Assembly (NCBI GenBank): GCA_947089305.1
Contig: CAMUJQ010000012.1
Span: forward strand, 1-19,646
Source: an uncultured Clostridia bacterium
Lineage (GTDB): Bacteria; Bacillota; Clostridia; Christensenellales; UBA1242
Length of the DNA: 19,646 nt
Reading direction: 5' to 3'
Shown here one piece after another: positions 1 through 7,117 of this stretch (position 1 is its first letter; each line of letters starts with the position of its first letter). Below the pieces are notes generated by a model, which worked only from the letters and a program-made list of their open reading frames with translations, was not told the DNA's origin and made no database searches. The translations under genes and the position numbers were made by a program.

Positions 1-557
1 TATTCTGAAACAGAATATACCAGATTTTTATGCAATAGTGGTAATATACTGTATTCATTCTGTTTATCTAAAATATATGTTCCAAGCCCTCCAAACCCAA
101 CAGGTTGTTGAACAACATATCTTCTATTTTTTTTATTAAACAAGTTCTCTAGTTTATTGTAAGTAATGGCTTTACCCTTAACATATTTGTAATTCAATAA
201 ATTAGCTTCATTTTCTAAAAGTTTTCTAGATATTGGCTTATTATTAAGTTGGTCAATAATTTTAATATTATTGGTGCAAACTAAGCACTTTTTCATTTGC
301 ATATAGCATTTGCTAGCTTGATTATAAAGCATAAACTTGGCATTTTTATCTTCTTTTAAAATTCTTTTTATACACTTGTCATAAAACTTTGAAATTTTTT
401 TAAAGTTTTCAAGTTGATTATAGTCAACATTTTTTCCATAAAGTTTTTTATATGTATAATTTTTACTTGTAGTTGAATCAGCAACTAATACAGCATTTTG
501 AAAAAAGTTGCTATATTGAACAGTTTTTTCTTTTAAACCTAAATAATAAATATTCAT
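1..557 (-). CDS. ATP-grasp domain protein, N-terminal part (runs off the left edge)
   Basis: The frame is open from an ATG at 555-557 to the window edge, giving 185 codons with the C-terminus missing. The start follows a GAGG ribosome binding site (562-565). The protein opens with MNIYYLGL. Around residues 104-165 it has the layout of an ATP-grasp fold: a segment with DQLNNKPISRKLLENE, then RYVVQQPVGFGGLGTYIL, which matches the first ATP-binding strand and glycine-rich loop (xVVQ...GxGGxGT). The catalytic part would lie beyond the window. ATP-grasp enzymes join a carboxylate to an amine or thiol through an acyl-phosphate; the substrate cannot be told from this half. Residues about 62-95 are cysteine-rich (CIK, CYMQMKKC, LVC), which is unusual and may reflect a lineage-specific N-terminal domain. 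It has its own promoter and is probably transcribed apart from the mnmEG genes. The fold assignment rests on motif shape only. Confidence 0.65.
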   Translation of the reverse strand, partial: MNIYYLGLKEKTVQYSNFFQNAVLVADSTTSKNYTYKKLYGKNVDYNQLENFKKISKFYDKCIKRILKEDKNAKFMLYNQASKCYMQMKKCLVCTNNIKIIDQLNNKPISRKLLENEANLLNYKYVKGKAITYNKLENLFNKKNRRYVVQQPVGFGGLGTYILDKQNEYSILPLLHKNLVYSVSE

Positions 558-590
558 AATACCTCAAAAAAATATTTAATAAACAAGGTT

Positions 591-619
591 ATTATAACAT
601 ATAACTTAGCATAACGTAA
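591..619 (-). promoter_or_regulatory. SigA-type promoter of the ATP-grasp gene
   Basis: On the minus strand TTACGT (614-619) and TATAAT (591-596) are 17 bases apart, with a TGT extension in front of the -10. Transcription would start near 584, leaving a leader of about 27 bases with the GAGG ribosome binding site. Confidence 0.6.
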
Positions 620-646
620 AAACATTTAAGTATAGCACAAAAAGAA

Positions 647-1283
647 TTATTTTCCGCTAAATTCTGTTTGTAGAATTATTACACGGCTTTTTAGATCGTT
701 AATAAATCCGCCGTTGTGGTTTATTTCAAAATATTCGTTATCGGTTTTTAATTTATAACTTACAGTTAAATTTTTTATGTAAAAATATCTATCGCTATCA
801 TAGTGTCCAAACACTGTGTCGTCCTCTGTATAACTTCCGCTAAGCATAGTTTTTAAAAGCGACAATCTATCACACGAACCAGTGTCAATTTCTTTAACTA
901 AGTTATATTCGTTAAAAACAGGTTTTTCATTTAGGTCAACTTCGGTTGAAGTAACGTTATATTTTTTTAACAATTTACCAAGCACATTATCGCCAACTTT
1001 TTGATTCATTGCATTTATTAACAATTCATCTATGTTTGTATCTTTACCAAGAACAATAAGCCTAACAGGAATATTCTTTTTATAAAACACAATTGCTTGA
1101 TGTTTGTTTCCTATTGGTAAGTTAGCACTATTATTTATTATACAATTGCAATTTTTTATAATTTTATAACTTGTATAAGGCAGCCCCCCCTTGTTCAAAG
1201 CCATCAACAAATGCTCCATTAAAACATTCATAATGGTTTGTATATTGCTCAGTCCAAAGGTCAATTGTTTTTATTGTTTGCAT
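647..1283 (-). CDS. Unrecognised protein gene, frameshifted at a G7 tract
   Basis: I do not recognise this protein. The natural start is the ATG at 1281-1283: it lies 14 bases after the mnmG stop and has an AAGGAAG ribosome binding site nine bases upstream. From there the frame reads MQTIKTIDLW... to ...GAFVDGFEQGG, enters a run of seven Gs (minus strand; 1194-1200 on plus) and stops about 8 codons later. The second frame continues from the same G run, ...GGLPYTSYKIIKNCNC..., through to the TAA at 647-649 and has no ribosome binding site of its own. Removing one G joins the two into a 211-residue protein ending TEFSGK. No signal peptide or membrane segment is seen. The break may be a sequencing or assembly error, a phase-variable switch, programmed frameshifting or early decay. 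Position suggests co-transcription behind mnmG. Confidence 0.6.
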
Positions 1284-1297
1284 ATTTATTTTCTTCC

Positions 1298-3139
1298 TTA
1301 TATCAACTTATTAACTTTTAAATATATTGTTAAAACTGAAATGTCGGCGGGGCTCACGCCTGAAATTCGGCTTGCTTGACCTAAACTATATGGTTTTATT
1401 TTATTTAGTTTTAGTGCTGCTTCGGTTTTTAAACCTGTAACTTGTGTGTAATCTAAATCTTGTGGAAGAACTATGCTTTCGCTTTGTTTAAACTTTTCAA
1501 TTTCTTCTTTTTCGCGTTTTAAATAGCCTTCATAGCGATTATTTATAAAAACTTCTTTTATTGCCTCTTCACTTAATGCATTTAAAATTTCTAATTTTTT
1601 AATACCGCTAAATGTTATGCTACTACGTTTAACTAAATCGCGCAAAACAATTCTTCCGCTTACACTCTCCTCTTTTAAAAGAGAATTTGCCGTGTCTTTA
1701 TCTATTTTTTCATTGAATAATTTTTCACACGTTTTTATGTCGGCAACTTTTTTGTTATAAGCATCTTCACGTTCTTTGCTTACAAATCCAAATTTTTTAG
1801 CCTTATCAAAAAGACGCAAATCTGCATTATTTTGACGTAAAAACAAACGATGTTCGGCTCGCGATGTCATCATTCTATAAGGTTCGTTTGTGCCTTTTAA
1901 AATAAGGTCGTCTATTAAAACTCCAATATATGCTTCATCGCGACCAATTATTAAAGGTTCTTCCCCTTTAATTTTTTGAGCGGCATTAATACCCGCAACA
2001 ATGCCTTGCGCGCCTGCTTCTTCATAGCCACTTGTGCCATTAATTTGTCCAGCAAAGAAAAGACCCTCTATGTTTTTGTGCTCAAGTGTTGCGTTTAACT
2101 CCTGCGGATTAATGCAGTAATATTCAATCGCATAAGCGTTACGCATTATAAAACTGTTTTCAAGCCCTTTAACACTTTTAACAATTTTCTCTTGCAAATC
2201 AACGGGCATTGAGGTTGAAAGCCCTTGAATGTAAACCTCACTTGTGTTTTCGCCCTCGGGCTCTAAAAAGAGTTGATGACGTTCACGGTCAGAAAAACGA
2301 ACAACTTTATCTTCAATGCTTGGGCAGTAACGAGGACCAATGCCTTTTATTTCTCCACTATACATTGGGGCACGGCTTAAGTTATCTAAAATGATTTTAT
2401 GAGTATTTTTGTTTGTGTAAGTTAAATAACATGGAATAGTTCTTGGAGCTTTTAGTTTTTTTGCAGCGCAAAAGCCATATTCCAAAACTTCTCCGTCTTC
2501 ACGTTCAAGTTCACTAAAATCTATTGTGTTGCGGTCAACTCTACATGGCGTTCCTGTTTTGAATCTGCGAATTTCAATGCCGTGACTTTTTAAATTTTCA
2601 GCCAAATTTAAACTAGATGCAAAACCATTTGGCCCAATTTCTTTTGTATATTCGCCCATAATTATTCTGCTGTTTAAATAAACCCCTGTTGCCACAACAA
2701 CAGTTTTTGTTTCTATCACTTCACCTGTTGCAAGTTTTACGCCAGTTACTTTGCCGTTTTCAACCAAAATCTCCGTTGCTTCGCCTTGCTTTAAGTGTAA
2801 ATTTTTCGTGTTTTCTATGGTCTGTTTTAAATTATGATGATAAGTAAACTTATCTACCTGAGCCCGCAAACTTTGAACGGCAAAACCCTTAGAAGAATTT
2901 AGCATTTTATATTGCAAAGCAGATTTATCAGCATTAATTCCCATTTCTCCGCCAAGAGCATCAATTTCTGCGGCAAGTTGTCCTTTCGCCGTTCCACCTA
3001 TTGACGGATTGCATGCTAAGAATCCCACACTATCAAGATTTATGCACAACAAAAGAGTGTTACAGCCTTTTCTTGCTGCAATCAATCCGGCTTCACTACC
3101 GGCATGCCCTGCGCCTATTACTACTACATCGTATGTCAT
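1298..3139 (-). CDS. mnmG: tRNA uridine-5-carboxymethylaminomethyl modification enzyme MnmG (GidA)
   Basis: MnmG is the FAD- and NADH-dependent partner of MnmE. Together they install the (carboxymethyl)aminomethyl group on carbon 5 of wobble uridine 34 in several tRNAs, using a methylene-tetrahydrofolate carbon. The 613-residue length is close to the usual 620-630. The N-terminus has the dinucleotide-binding motif VVVIGAGHAGSEA (residues 5-17), followed by the family signature CNPSIGGTAKGQ (about 43-54). The conserved RYCPSIEDKVVRF segment lies near 270-282. The C-terminal helical domain ends in SRISGVSPADISVL, typical of MnmG and involved in tRNA/MnmE contact. The ATG is supported by an AAAGGA ribosome binding site about nine bases upstream. 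It lies downstream of mnmE on the same strand with 201 bases between. The usual rsmG follow-on gene is absent. Confidence 0.97.
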   Translation of the reverse strand: MTYDVVVIGAGHAGSEAGLIAARKGCNTLLLCINLDSVGFLACNPSIGGTAKGQLAAEIDALGGEMGINADKSALQYKMLNSSKGFAVQSLRAQVDKFTYHHNLKQTIENTKNLHLKQGEATEILVENGKVTGVKLATGEVIETKTVVVATGVYLNSRIIMGEYTKEIGPNGFASSLNLAENLKSHGIEIRRFKTGTPCRVDRNTIDFSELEREDGEVLEYGFCAAKKLKAPRTIPCYLTYTNKNTHKIILDNLSRAPMYSGEIKGIGPRYCPSIEDKVVRFSDRERHQLFLEPEGENTSEVYIQGLSTSMPVDLQEKIVKSVKGLENSFIMRNAYAIEYYCINPQELNATLEHKNIEGLFFAGQINGTSGYEEAGAQGIVAGINAAQKIKGEEPLIIGRDEAYIGVLIDDLILKGTNEPYRMMTSRAEHRLFLRQNNADLRLFDKAKKFGFVSKEREDAYNKKVADIKTCEKLFNEKIDKDTANSLLKEESVSGRIVLRDLVKRSSITFSGIKKLEILNALSEEAIKEVFINNRYEGYLKREKEEIEKFKQSESIVLPQDLDYTQVTGLKTEAALKLNKIKPYSLGQASRISGVSPADISVLTIYLKVNKLI

Positions 3140-3340
3140 TAATTTTTATCCTTTATTAATGTTTCTCACTCTATTTGGTGCTATGCACTACCTGCCCCCA
3201 ATCAAGGAATTAAAAATAAGATTAATGTTATATTTTAAGCCTAAATTTTTGCCTACTTTTATAAAGTAGGCGGTTTGTAGGGGTGTGGGGAGAATCCGAA
3301 CTCCCCGCGTTCTTTTCTAACTTTTCTTTCAAAGAAAAGT
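3140..3340. other. Structured spacer between mnmE and mnmG with several perfect inverted repeats
   Basis: The spacer is more GC-rich than its surroundings and holds at least three hairpins. They are an 11-base inverted repeat around one central base (AACTTTTCTTT / AAAGAAAAGTT, 3319-3341) overlapping the mnmE stop, a 6-base stem GGGGAG/CTCCCC (3287-3306), and a perfect 9-base stem GCCTACTTT/AAAGTAGGC with a 3-base loop (3251-3271). A fourth, imperfect one surrounds GTGCATAGCAC near 3180-3190. None is followed by a T-run in either direction, so these are not ordinary intrinsic terminators. It may be a dispersed palindromic repeat (REP or MITE type) or a structured RNA in the mnmE-mnmG transcript. 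No coding region is credible here. Confidence 0.5.
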
Positions 3341-4693
3341 TTATTTACCAACACAGAAATCACTAAAAATTTTATCAATAATTTTATCTGCGCCAACTTC
3401 GCCCGTTATTTCGCCAAGTGCGTTATATGCGCTTTGTAGCGTAAATGATATAAGTTCAATTGTTTCATTGCTATTTATTAAAGTTTCCACTTCTTTTAAA
3501 TGTTCTATGGCTTTTTTAACAAGTTTATAATGTCGTTCATTTGTTAAAATTAGTGCTTTATTAGAAATTGTTTCAACTTTGGCTTTTTCTAAAATTTTGT
3601 TTAACAAATAATCTATGTTTAACTTATCTTTTGCCGATACTTCACACTTATCTAATTTTGTTATTTGAGTGCCTTTTTCTAACAATTTTTCATCAATTTT
3701 ATTTAAAACAACTATTGTGCGTTTGCTTTCAAGCGAATTAATATATTCGAGTTCGGTTTTGTCTAGCGGCTTTGTGGAATCGACTAGATACAAAATTATG
3801 TCACTTGTTTCAAGTGCTTTGTAACTTTTATCAATACCCATTTTTTCAATTACATCACTTGTTGTTCTTAGCCCTGCTGTATCTAAAAAGTTTAATTTAA
3901 CCCCTTTATAAACAATGCTTTCTTTAACAACATCGCGTGTTGTGCCTGCAATGTTACTAACAATTGCAACATCGCTTTTTGCAATTGCATTAAGTAAACT
4001 GCTTTTGCCCGCGTTTGTTGCCCCAATTATTGCAACGTTTAAGCCAGCTTTTATCAACTTTCCTTGTTCATAACTATTTAATGTTGAAAAAAGCTTTGTT
4101 TTTAAATTTGTAACTTTATCATAAACTTTTTTAAGAGTCGCCCCACCAATTTCATCATCAAAATCATAATCAATTAAAACATCTAAATTTGCAAGTGCTT
4201 CAAGAAGTATATTTTGACTAGCCTTAACAAAATCAAAAAACTCTCCGCTTGAAAGTCTGCTAGCTGCTTCAAGTTGACTGTCACTTTCTGCGTTTATTAT
4301 ATCTATTATACCCTCAGCTTCATCTAAACTTATTTTGCCGTTTAAAAATGCGCGCTTACTAAACTCGCCCGCTTCAGCCTCTCTTGCGCCATATTCAATA
4401 AGTTTATTTAAAACTTTTAAAGTTAATTTTGCTCCGCCGTGTAAATGAAGTTCAACAATATCTTCCCCCGTGAAGCTAAATGGAGACTTAAAATAAACAG
4501 CTAGACATTTGTCTGTTAAACCATTTAAATTAACGTTAACTAGTTGCATTTTTCGTGGTTCGTTTAAAAAAGTTAGCGGCTTATTGTCACTTAAAACTTT
4601 GCGTGCAATTTCACACGCCTTGTCCCCCGATATTCTTATTATGCTAACTCCACCATTACTAAGTGGCGTTGCCGCTGCAACTATTGTTTCCAT
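3341..4693 (-). CDS. mnmE: tRNA modification GTPase MnmE (TrmE)
   Basis: MnmE is the GTPase partner of MnmG in wobble-uridine modification; it dimerises through potassium-dependent G domains and binds a folate one-carbon donor. The chosen ATG (4691-4693) gives 450 residues starting METIVAAATPLSNGG, matching the family N-terminus (xDTIAAIATP). An upstream in-frame TTG at 4727-4729 would add twelve residues of no family resemblance. Visible motifs, numbered from the ATG: folate-domain HLHGG near 84-88, G1 GATNAGKS 224-231, G2 GTTRD 250-254, G3 DTAG 271-274, G4 NKID 331-334, and the C-terminal CVGK (447-450) that carries the catalytic-site cysteine. There is no ribosome binding site; a good promoter sits seven bases from the ATG, so the mRNA is probably leaderless. 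Confidence 0.96.
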   Translation of the reverse strand: METIVAAATPLSNGGVSIIRISGDKACEIARKVLSDNKPLTFLNEPRKMQLVNVNLNGLTDKCLAVYFKSPFSFTGEDIVELHLHGGAKLTLKVLNKLIEYGAREAEAGEFSKRAFLNGKISLDEAEGIIDIINAESDSQLEAASRLSSGEFFDFVKASQNILLEALANLDVLIDYDFDDEIGGATLKKVYDKVTNLKTKLFSTLNSYEQGKLIKAGLNVAIIGATNAGKSSLLNAIAKSDVAIVSNIAGTTRDVVKESIVYKGVKLNFLDTAGLRTTSDVIEKMGIDKSYKALETSDIILYLVDSTKPLDKTELEYINSLESKRTIVVLNKIDEKLLEKGTQITKLDKCEVSAKDKLNIDYLLNKILEKAKVETISNKALILTNERHYKLVKKAIEHLKEVETLINSNETIELISFTLQSAYNALGEITGEVGADKIIDKIFSDFCVGK

Positions 4694-4700
4694 AGGGTTA

Positions 4701-4729
4701 ATTGTAATATAAAAATGCAAAAAATGCAA
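4701..4729 (-). promoter_or_regulatory. Promoter of mnmE, predicting a leaderless transcript
   Basis: On the minus strand TTGCAT (4724-4729) and TACAAT (4701-4706) are separated by exactly 17 bases. The ATG begins seven bases after the -10 box, so the start of transcription should fall on or one base before the A of the start codon. Confidence 0.6.
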
Positions 4730-4756
4730 GGCATTTTTATTTGCAAAAATTTTCTA

Positions 4757-4785
4757 TTGCAATTTTTGCAAGTTTATGATATAGT
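4757..4785 (+). promoter_or_regulatory. SigA-type promoter of the JAMM-motif gene
   Basis: TTGCAA (4757-4762) and TATAGT (4780-4785) are 17 bases apart on the plus strand. An AAGGAG ribosome binding site (4791-4796) lies five bases before the ATG, so the 5' leader is very short. This promoter is back to back with that of mnmE. Confidence 0.6.
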
Positions 4786-4801
4786 TTTTTAAGGAGATAA
4801 T

Positions 4802-5584
4802 ATGGCAAACACTTTTATTTCATTAGGACAAGAATTTTTACAAGCCTTTAATAAACAAAATATTAATGTTAAAAATTTAAGAGGAAATGTTTCTCAATTA
4901 AAAGTCTATGCTGATGGAAGCACAACTGATGGTTATGTTCCAAGTGGAAAAGACTTACCTAAGTTAAATTCTAAATATAAAGTTTATATTTCTAAAAAAT
5001 TAACAAGTGATTGGAACAAAATAAAGCTTGCATGTTTAATGCAAAATTATCAAGGCCGTCAACAAGAAATTGGCTTTATTTTAACTGGAGTAGAAAATGA
5101 CGATGGCTCAATATTAATTGATAACCTTGAAATAGAAAATGCTGATAGTTTTGATAGCAATGCAAGTTATAGAAGTGTTTCTCATGATCCAAACAAACTT
5201 GATATTATTGTAGCCACAGCTGTTGCAAAGGCAAATCAAAACAATAAAAAGCCATTTGTTATTTTTGGACATACTCACCCTTCTCAAGAAATTTTAGGTT
5301 ATAAAAATGAATTGGCAAATAGCTGGAGTTTTGGAGATTTTTTTGCAAGTTATTGTGAAGCTGTTGCATATAAAACAATAACACAAGTTGCACATCTTTT
5401 AATTACTCCTTCACTAGACACTAACATTATGTTTTTTGATTTTGGCGCAAAACAATTTTACAGATTTAGTGATGGAATTTATGAATATGCCGCTGATACA
5501 AATAAATTGCTTGTTAATACTTGCTATGGAGATTTAAATGCTCCACCAAAAAAGTTTGATCCAAAAAAAGTGAACTTTATTTAA
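4802..5584 (+). CDS. JAMM/MPN-type metalloprotease-like protein
   Basis: This 260-residue protein carries the pieces of a JAMM (JAB1/MPN+) zinc-peptidase site. There is a glutamate in QQEIGFILTG (E89), then FGHTHP (H157 and H159), then SWSFGD, giving the S-x2-D element (S176, D179). The family pattern is E...HxHP...SxxD, and JAMM enzymes cleave isopeptide or peptide bonds next to a zinc ion. The loop between HxHP and S-x2-D is longer than the usual seven residues. Residues 1-80 are unlike anything I recognise. No signal peptide or membrane helix is seen, so it is probably cytoplasmic. It stands alone, divergent from mnmE, convergent with the GNAT gene and without a ubiquitin-like or sulfur-carrier partner nearby. 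The start has a strong AAGGAG site five bases away. The substrate is unknown. Confidence 0.7.
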   Translation: MANTFISLGQEFLQAFNKQNINVKNLRGNVSQLKVYADGSTTDGYVPSGKDLPKLNSKYKVYISKKLTSDWNKIKLACLMQNYQGRQQEIGFILTGVENDDGSILIDNLEIENADSFDSNASYRSVSHDPNKLDIIVATAVAKANQNNKKPFVIFGHTHPSQEILGYKNELANSWSFGDFFASYCEAVAYKTITQVAHLLITPSLDTNIMFFDFGAKQFYRFSDGIYEYAADTNKLLVNTCYGDLNAPPKKFDPKKVNFI

Positions 5585-5597
5585 GCTCACTTTTTTT
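5563..5597. terminator. Bidirectional terminator between convergent JAMM and GNAT genes
   Basis: An A7-GTGA arm (5563-5573) pairs with TCAC-T7 (5587-5597), with three more pairs in the loop after one mismatch. The structure covers the stop codons of both genes, which are only two bases apart. Confidence 0.7.
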
Positions 5598-6378
5598 CTT
5601 CAAAACAAAATCCATAGTCAACAACTTTAAAGCCTAAGTTTTTATAGTAAGTTTCAGTGTATGCGCCGGTTTCGGTTGCAAAAATAATGTTTTGAATATG
5701 TTTAGTTTTTAAGTCTTTTACAATGCGAGACAAAATTTCTTTTGAAATACCTTTGCCTTTAAACTCTTTCAAGGTTGTAACATTGTTTAAATAAGCATTG
5801 TCATCTTTTATTGTTATGCTTGCAATTGAAACAACTTTTCCACCCAGCTTAGCAACATAGTGAAGGGTTTGATAATTAGAGTTTTTATTAAACAACTTTT
5901 TCTCTAAACTTTCTCTATATGTTGGCGACAAATCGCCATAAGGGTCATTTGGGTCATGAGTTGAAAATCCATCCATAACGCAATCAATAATTTCTTGTTT
6001 ATTATTTGAAATTTCAATTTTTACATCAATTTTGGCTTTATAATTTAAATCCAATTCTTCAATTGGAGTTACAAACCAACTATCTTCACAATATATATTA
6101 AAATCTTTATTAATTTGATTTAAATATTTTGCATTTTCATCACTTTTTAAAATGTAAAATCTTGGCACTCTGTTTTTGAAGAGTTTTCTAAATTGATTGA
6201 ACTTGCTTACAAAATCATCATAGTCTTTTGCATTTATATCATAAACAAAATTCCAAATTCCGTCATCAATAATGTTGCTTTTTACGAGTTTGTAATTTTC
6301 ACAAAAAACAATCTCATCAACATACATGTTTTTGAGAACTTCATAATATTGCTCAAAATACGGCTTAAAGTTTTTCAT
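5587..6378 (-). CDS. GNAT family N-acetyltransferase
   Basis: The 263-residue protein has a C-terminal GNAT fold. Motif A is NNVTTLKEFKGKGISKEIL (about 198-216), with the acetyl-CoA pyrophosphate loop E-F-K-G-K-G. The preceding strand is KVVSIASITI (181-190), and motif B is TETYYKNLGFKVVDYGF (241-257). The first 115 residues form a separate N-terminal part of unknown role, as in many two-domain GNAT proteins of Bacillota. It should transfer an acetyl group from acetyl-CoA to an amine; the substrate cannot be inferred. There is no ribosome binding site: an extended -10 box ends six bases before the ATG, suggesting a leaderless mRNA. A decayed copy of this promoter and the first codons lies 0.8 kb away at 7159-7240. 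The gene is monocistronic, ending in a shared terminator. Confidence 0.85.
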   Translation of the reverse strand: MKNFKPYFEQYYEVLKNMYVDEIVFCENYKLVKSNIIDDGIWNFVYDINAKDYDDFVSKFNQFRKLFKNRVPRFYILKSDENAKYLNQINKDFNIYCEDSWFVTPIEELDLNYKAKIDVKIEISNNKQEIIDCVMDGFSTHDPNDPYGDLSPTYRESLEKKLFNKNSNYQTLHYVAKLGGKVVSIASITIKDDNAYLNNVTTLKEFKGKGISKEILSRIVKDLKTKHIQNIIFATETGAYTETYYKNLGFKVVDYGFCFEEKK

Positions 6379-6436
6379 ATTTTTATTATATCATAAATTT
6401 TGCTAAACTGTATTGTTTTTATTGAAAAATTTTAAA
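6351..6436. repeat. Direct repeat, copy 1: GNAT promoter and first codons
   Basis: This stretch matches 7159-7241 in the same orientation with an overall two-base length difference. Identical blocks include TTGCTCAAAATA (6349-6360 and 7157-7168), ATTATATCATAAA (6385-6397 and 7192-7204) and TATTGTTTTT (6411-6420). I judge identity at roughly three quarters by eye. Confidence 0.6.
6385..6393 (-). promoter_or_regulatory. Extended -10 promoter of the GNAT gene, predicting a leaderless transcript
   Basis: On the minus strand TGATATAAT is an extended -10 element with no convincing -35 box. Six bases (AAAAAT) separate it from the ATG at 6376-6378, so transcription should start at the start codon. 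Confidence 0.55.
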
Positions 6437-6455
6437 GTGCAAAACTTTTTGATTT

Positions 6456-6480
6456 AAAAAAATAGCTTTAAAGCTATTTT
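6456..6480 (-). terminator. Intrinsic terminator after the HD alarmone hydrolase gene
   Basis: A perfect self-complementary stretch (6459-6480, half-site AAAATAGCTTT) is followed on the minus strand by seven Ts (6456-6462). It lies 67 bases past the stop of the HD gene. The rest of the 6394-6547 spacer is AT-rich and shows nothing else. Confidence 0.65.
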
Positions 6481-6547
6481 AGTTTTTATGAAATCTCCAA
6501 TCATTTCTTTATTTTAATTATTTAAAATATCAAAATTAAACATTTTA

Positions 6548-7075
6548 TCAGTAATTACTTATTGCATCGGTTAATGCAGCTTTTAATCCGCTTGACGCAT
6601 AACCTAAATTGTCACAAATATACTTTGCCTCTTGTTTGTAAAATTCTTGTCTTTCTTTTGACCAGGTAGGAACTCTTCCCCTAATATTAAATATTCTATC
6701 TGCAAGTTTAACCATTGCAATTTCTTTTGGTGAATTCTTAATTTTTTTAATGCAAGCTTCCATTTGCTTATTTTTTTCAATTTTTTCGTCTTTTGACAAA
6801 GCCCAAACACCCTTTGCAACAGCTTCTCCAAAATTAATTTTTATATCGCTAAATGTTACCTCTGTATCTTCAATAGAATCATGTAAAAGCGCAACTTGTA
6901 CTAGTAAATCCCAATTTAAATTCACATCTTTTTCTACATAATTTATAGCTGTTTGACAAACACCGAATATGTGCGCAGCATATGGCATATCACTCGGATA
7001 CTTCATTTTTTGATTTTCATGTGCCTTAACAGCAAAAAACATTGCATCATTAAATTTTTTTGAATCCCACAACAT
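6548..7075 (-). CDS. Stand-alone HD-domain protein, probable small alarmone (ppGpp) hydrolase
   Basis: The 175 residues make a single HD domain of the RelA/SpoT/Mesh1 type, without a synthetase, TGS or ACT domain. The motifs follow the (p)ppGpp hydrolase order: H19-x3-K23 in AVKAHENQKMKYP, H35 in YAAHIFGV, the central LLHDSIEDT (H65, D66, E69, D70) and MVKLADRIFNIR (D126, N130). These align one by one with the manganese ligands and catalytic residues of Mesh1 and the SpoT hydrolase half. The expected reaction is removal of the 3'-pyrophosphate of ppGpp, giving GDP or GTP and ending the stringent signal. The ATG has a strong AAGGAG site seven bases upstream. A 12-codon ORF ends three bases before it, so translation may be coupled. 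A hydrolase acting on another nucleotide is the main alternative. Confidence 0.85.
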   Translation of the reverse strand: MLWDSKKFNDAMFFAVKAHENQKMKYPSDMPYAAHIFGVCQTAINYVEKDVNLNWDLLVQVALLHDSIEDTEVTFSDIKINFGEAVAKGVWALSKDEKIEKNKQMEACIKKIKNSPKEIAMVKLADRIFNIRGRVPTWSKERQEFYKQEAKYICDNLGYASSGLKAALTDAISNY

Positions 7076-7078
7076 AGT

Positions 7079-7117
7079 TTATTCTCCTTGTAAAATACTG
7101 TTAATTAAGTCTAGCAT
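7079..7117 (-). CDS. Candidate 12-codon upstream ORF before the HD gene
   Basis: ATG at 7115-7117, preceded nine bases upstream by AAAGGG (7127-7132), encodes MLDLINSILQGE and stops at 7079-7081, three bases before the HD gene ATG. Its last codons contain the ribosome binding site of the HD gene. The same frame is open a further ten codons upstream (TLKNSKGSDE), so it may instead be the tail of a deleted gene. It could couple translation. Confidence 0.35.
   Translation of the reverse strand: MLDLINSILQGE

Noticed and set aside
3009..3269. Plus-strand open frame of 86 codons across the mnmG start
   Set aside because: It is mostly antisense to mnmG, has no ribosome binding site and shows no family resemblance.
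3251..3271. 9-base stem as an intrinsic terminator for mnmE
   Set aside because: No T-run follows on either strand, so it is treated as part of the structured spacer.
4694..4729. TTG at 4727-4729 as the mnmE start, adding twelve residues
   Set aside because: The added residues do not resemble the MnmE N-terminus, the TTG overlaps the -35 box of the likely promoter, and METIVAAATP matches the family start.
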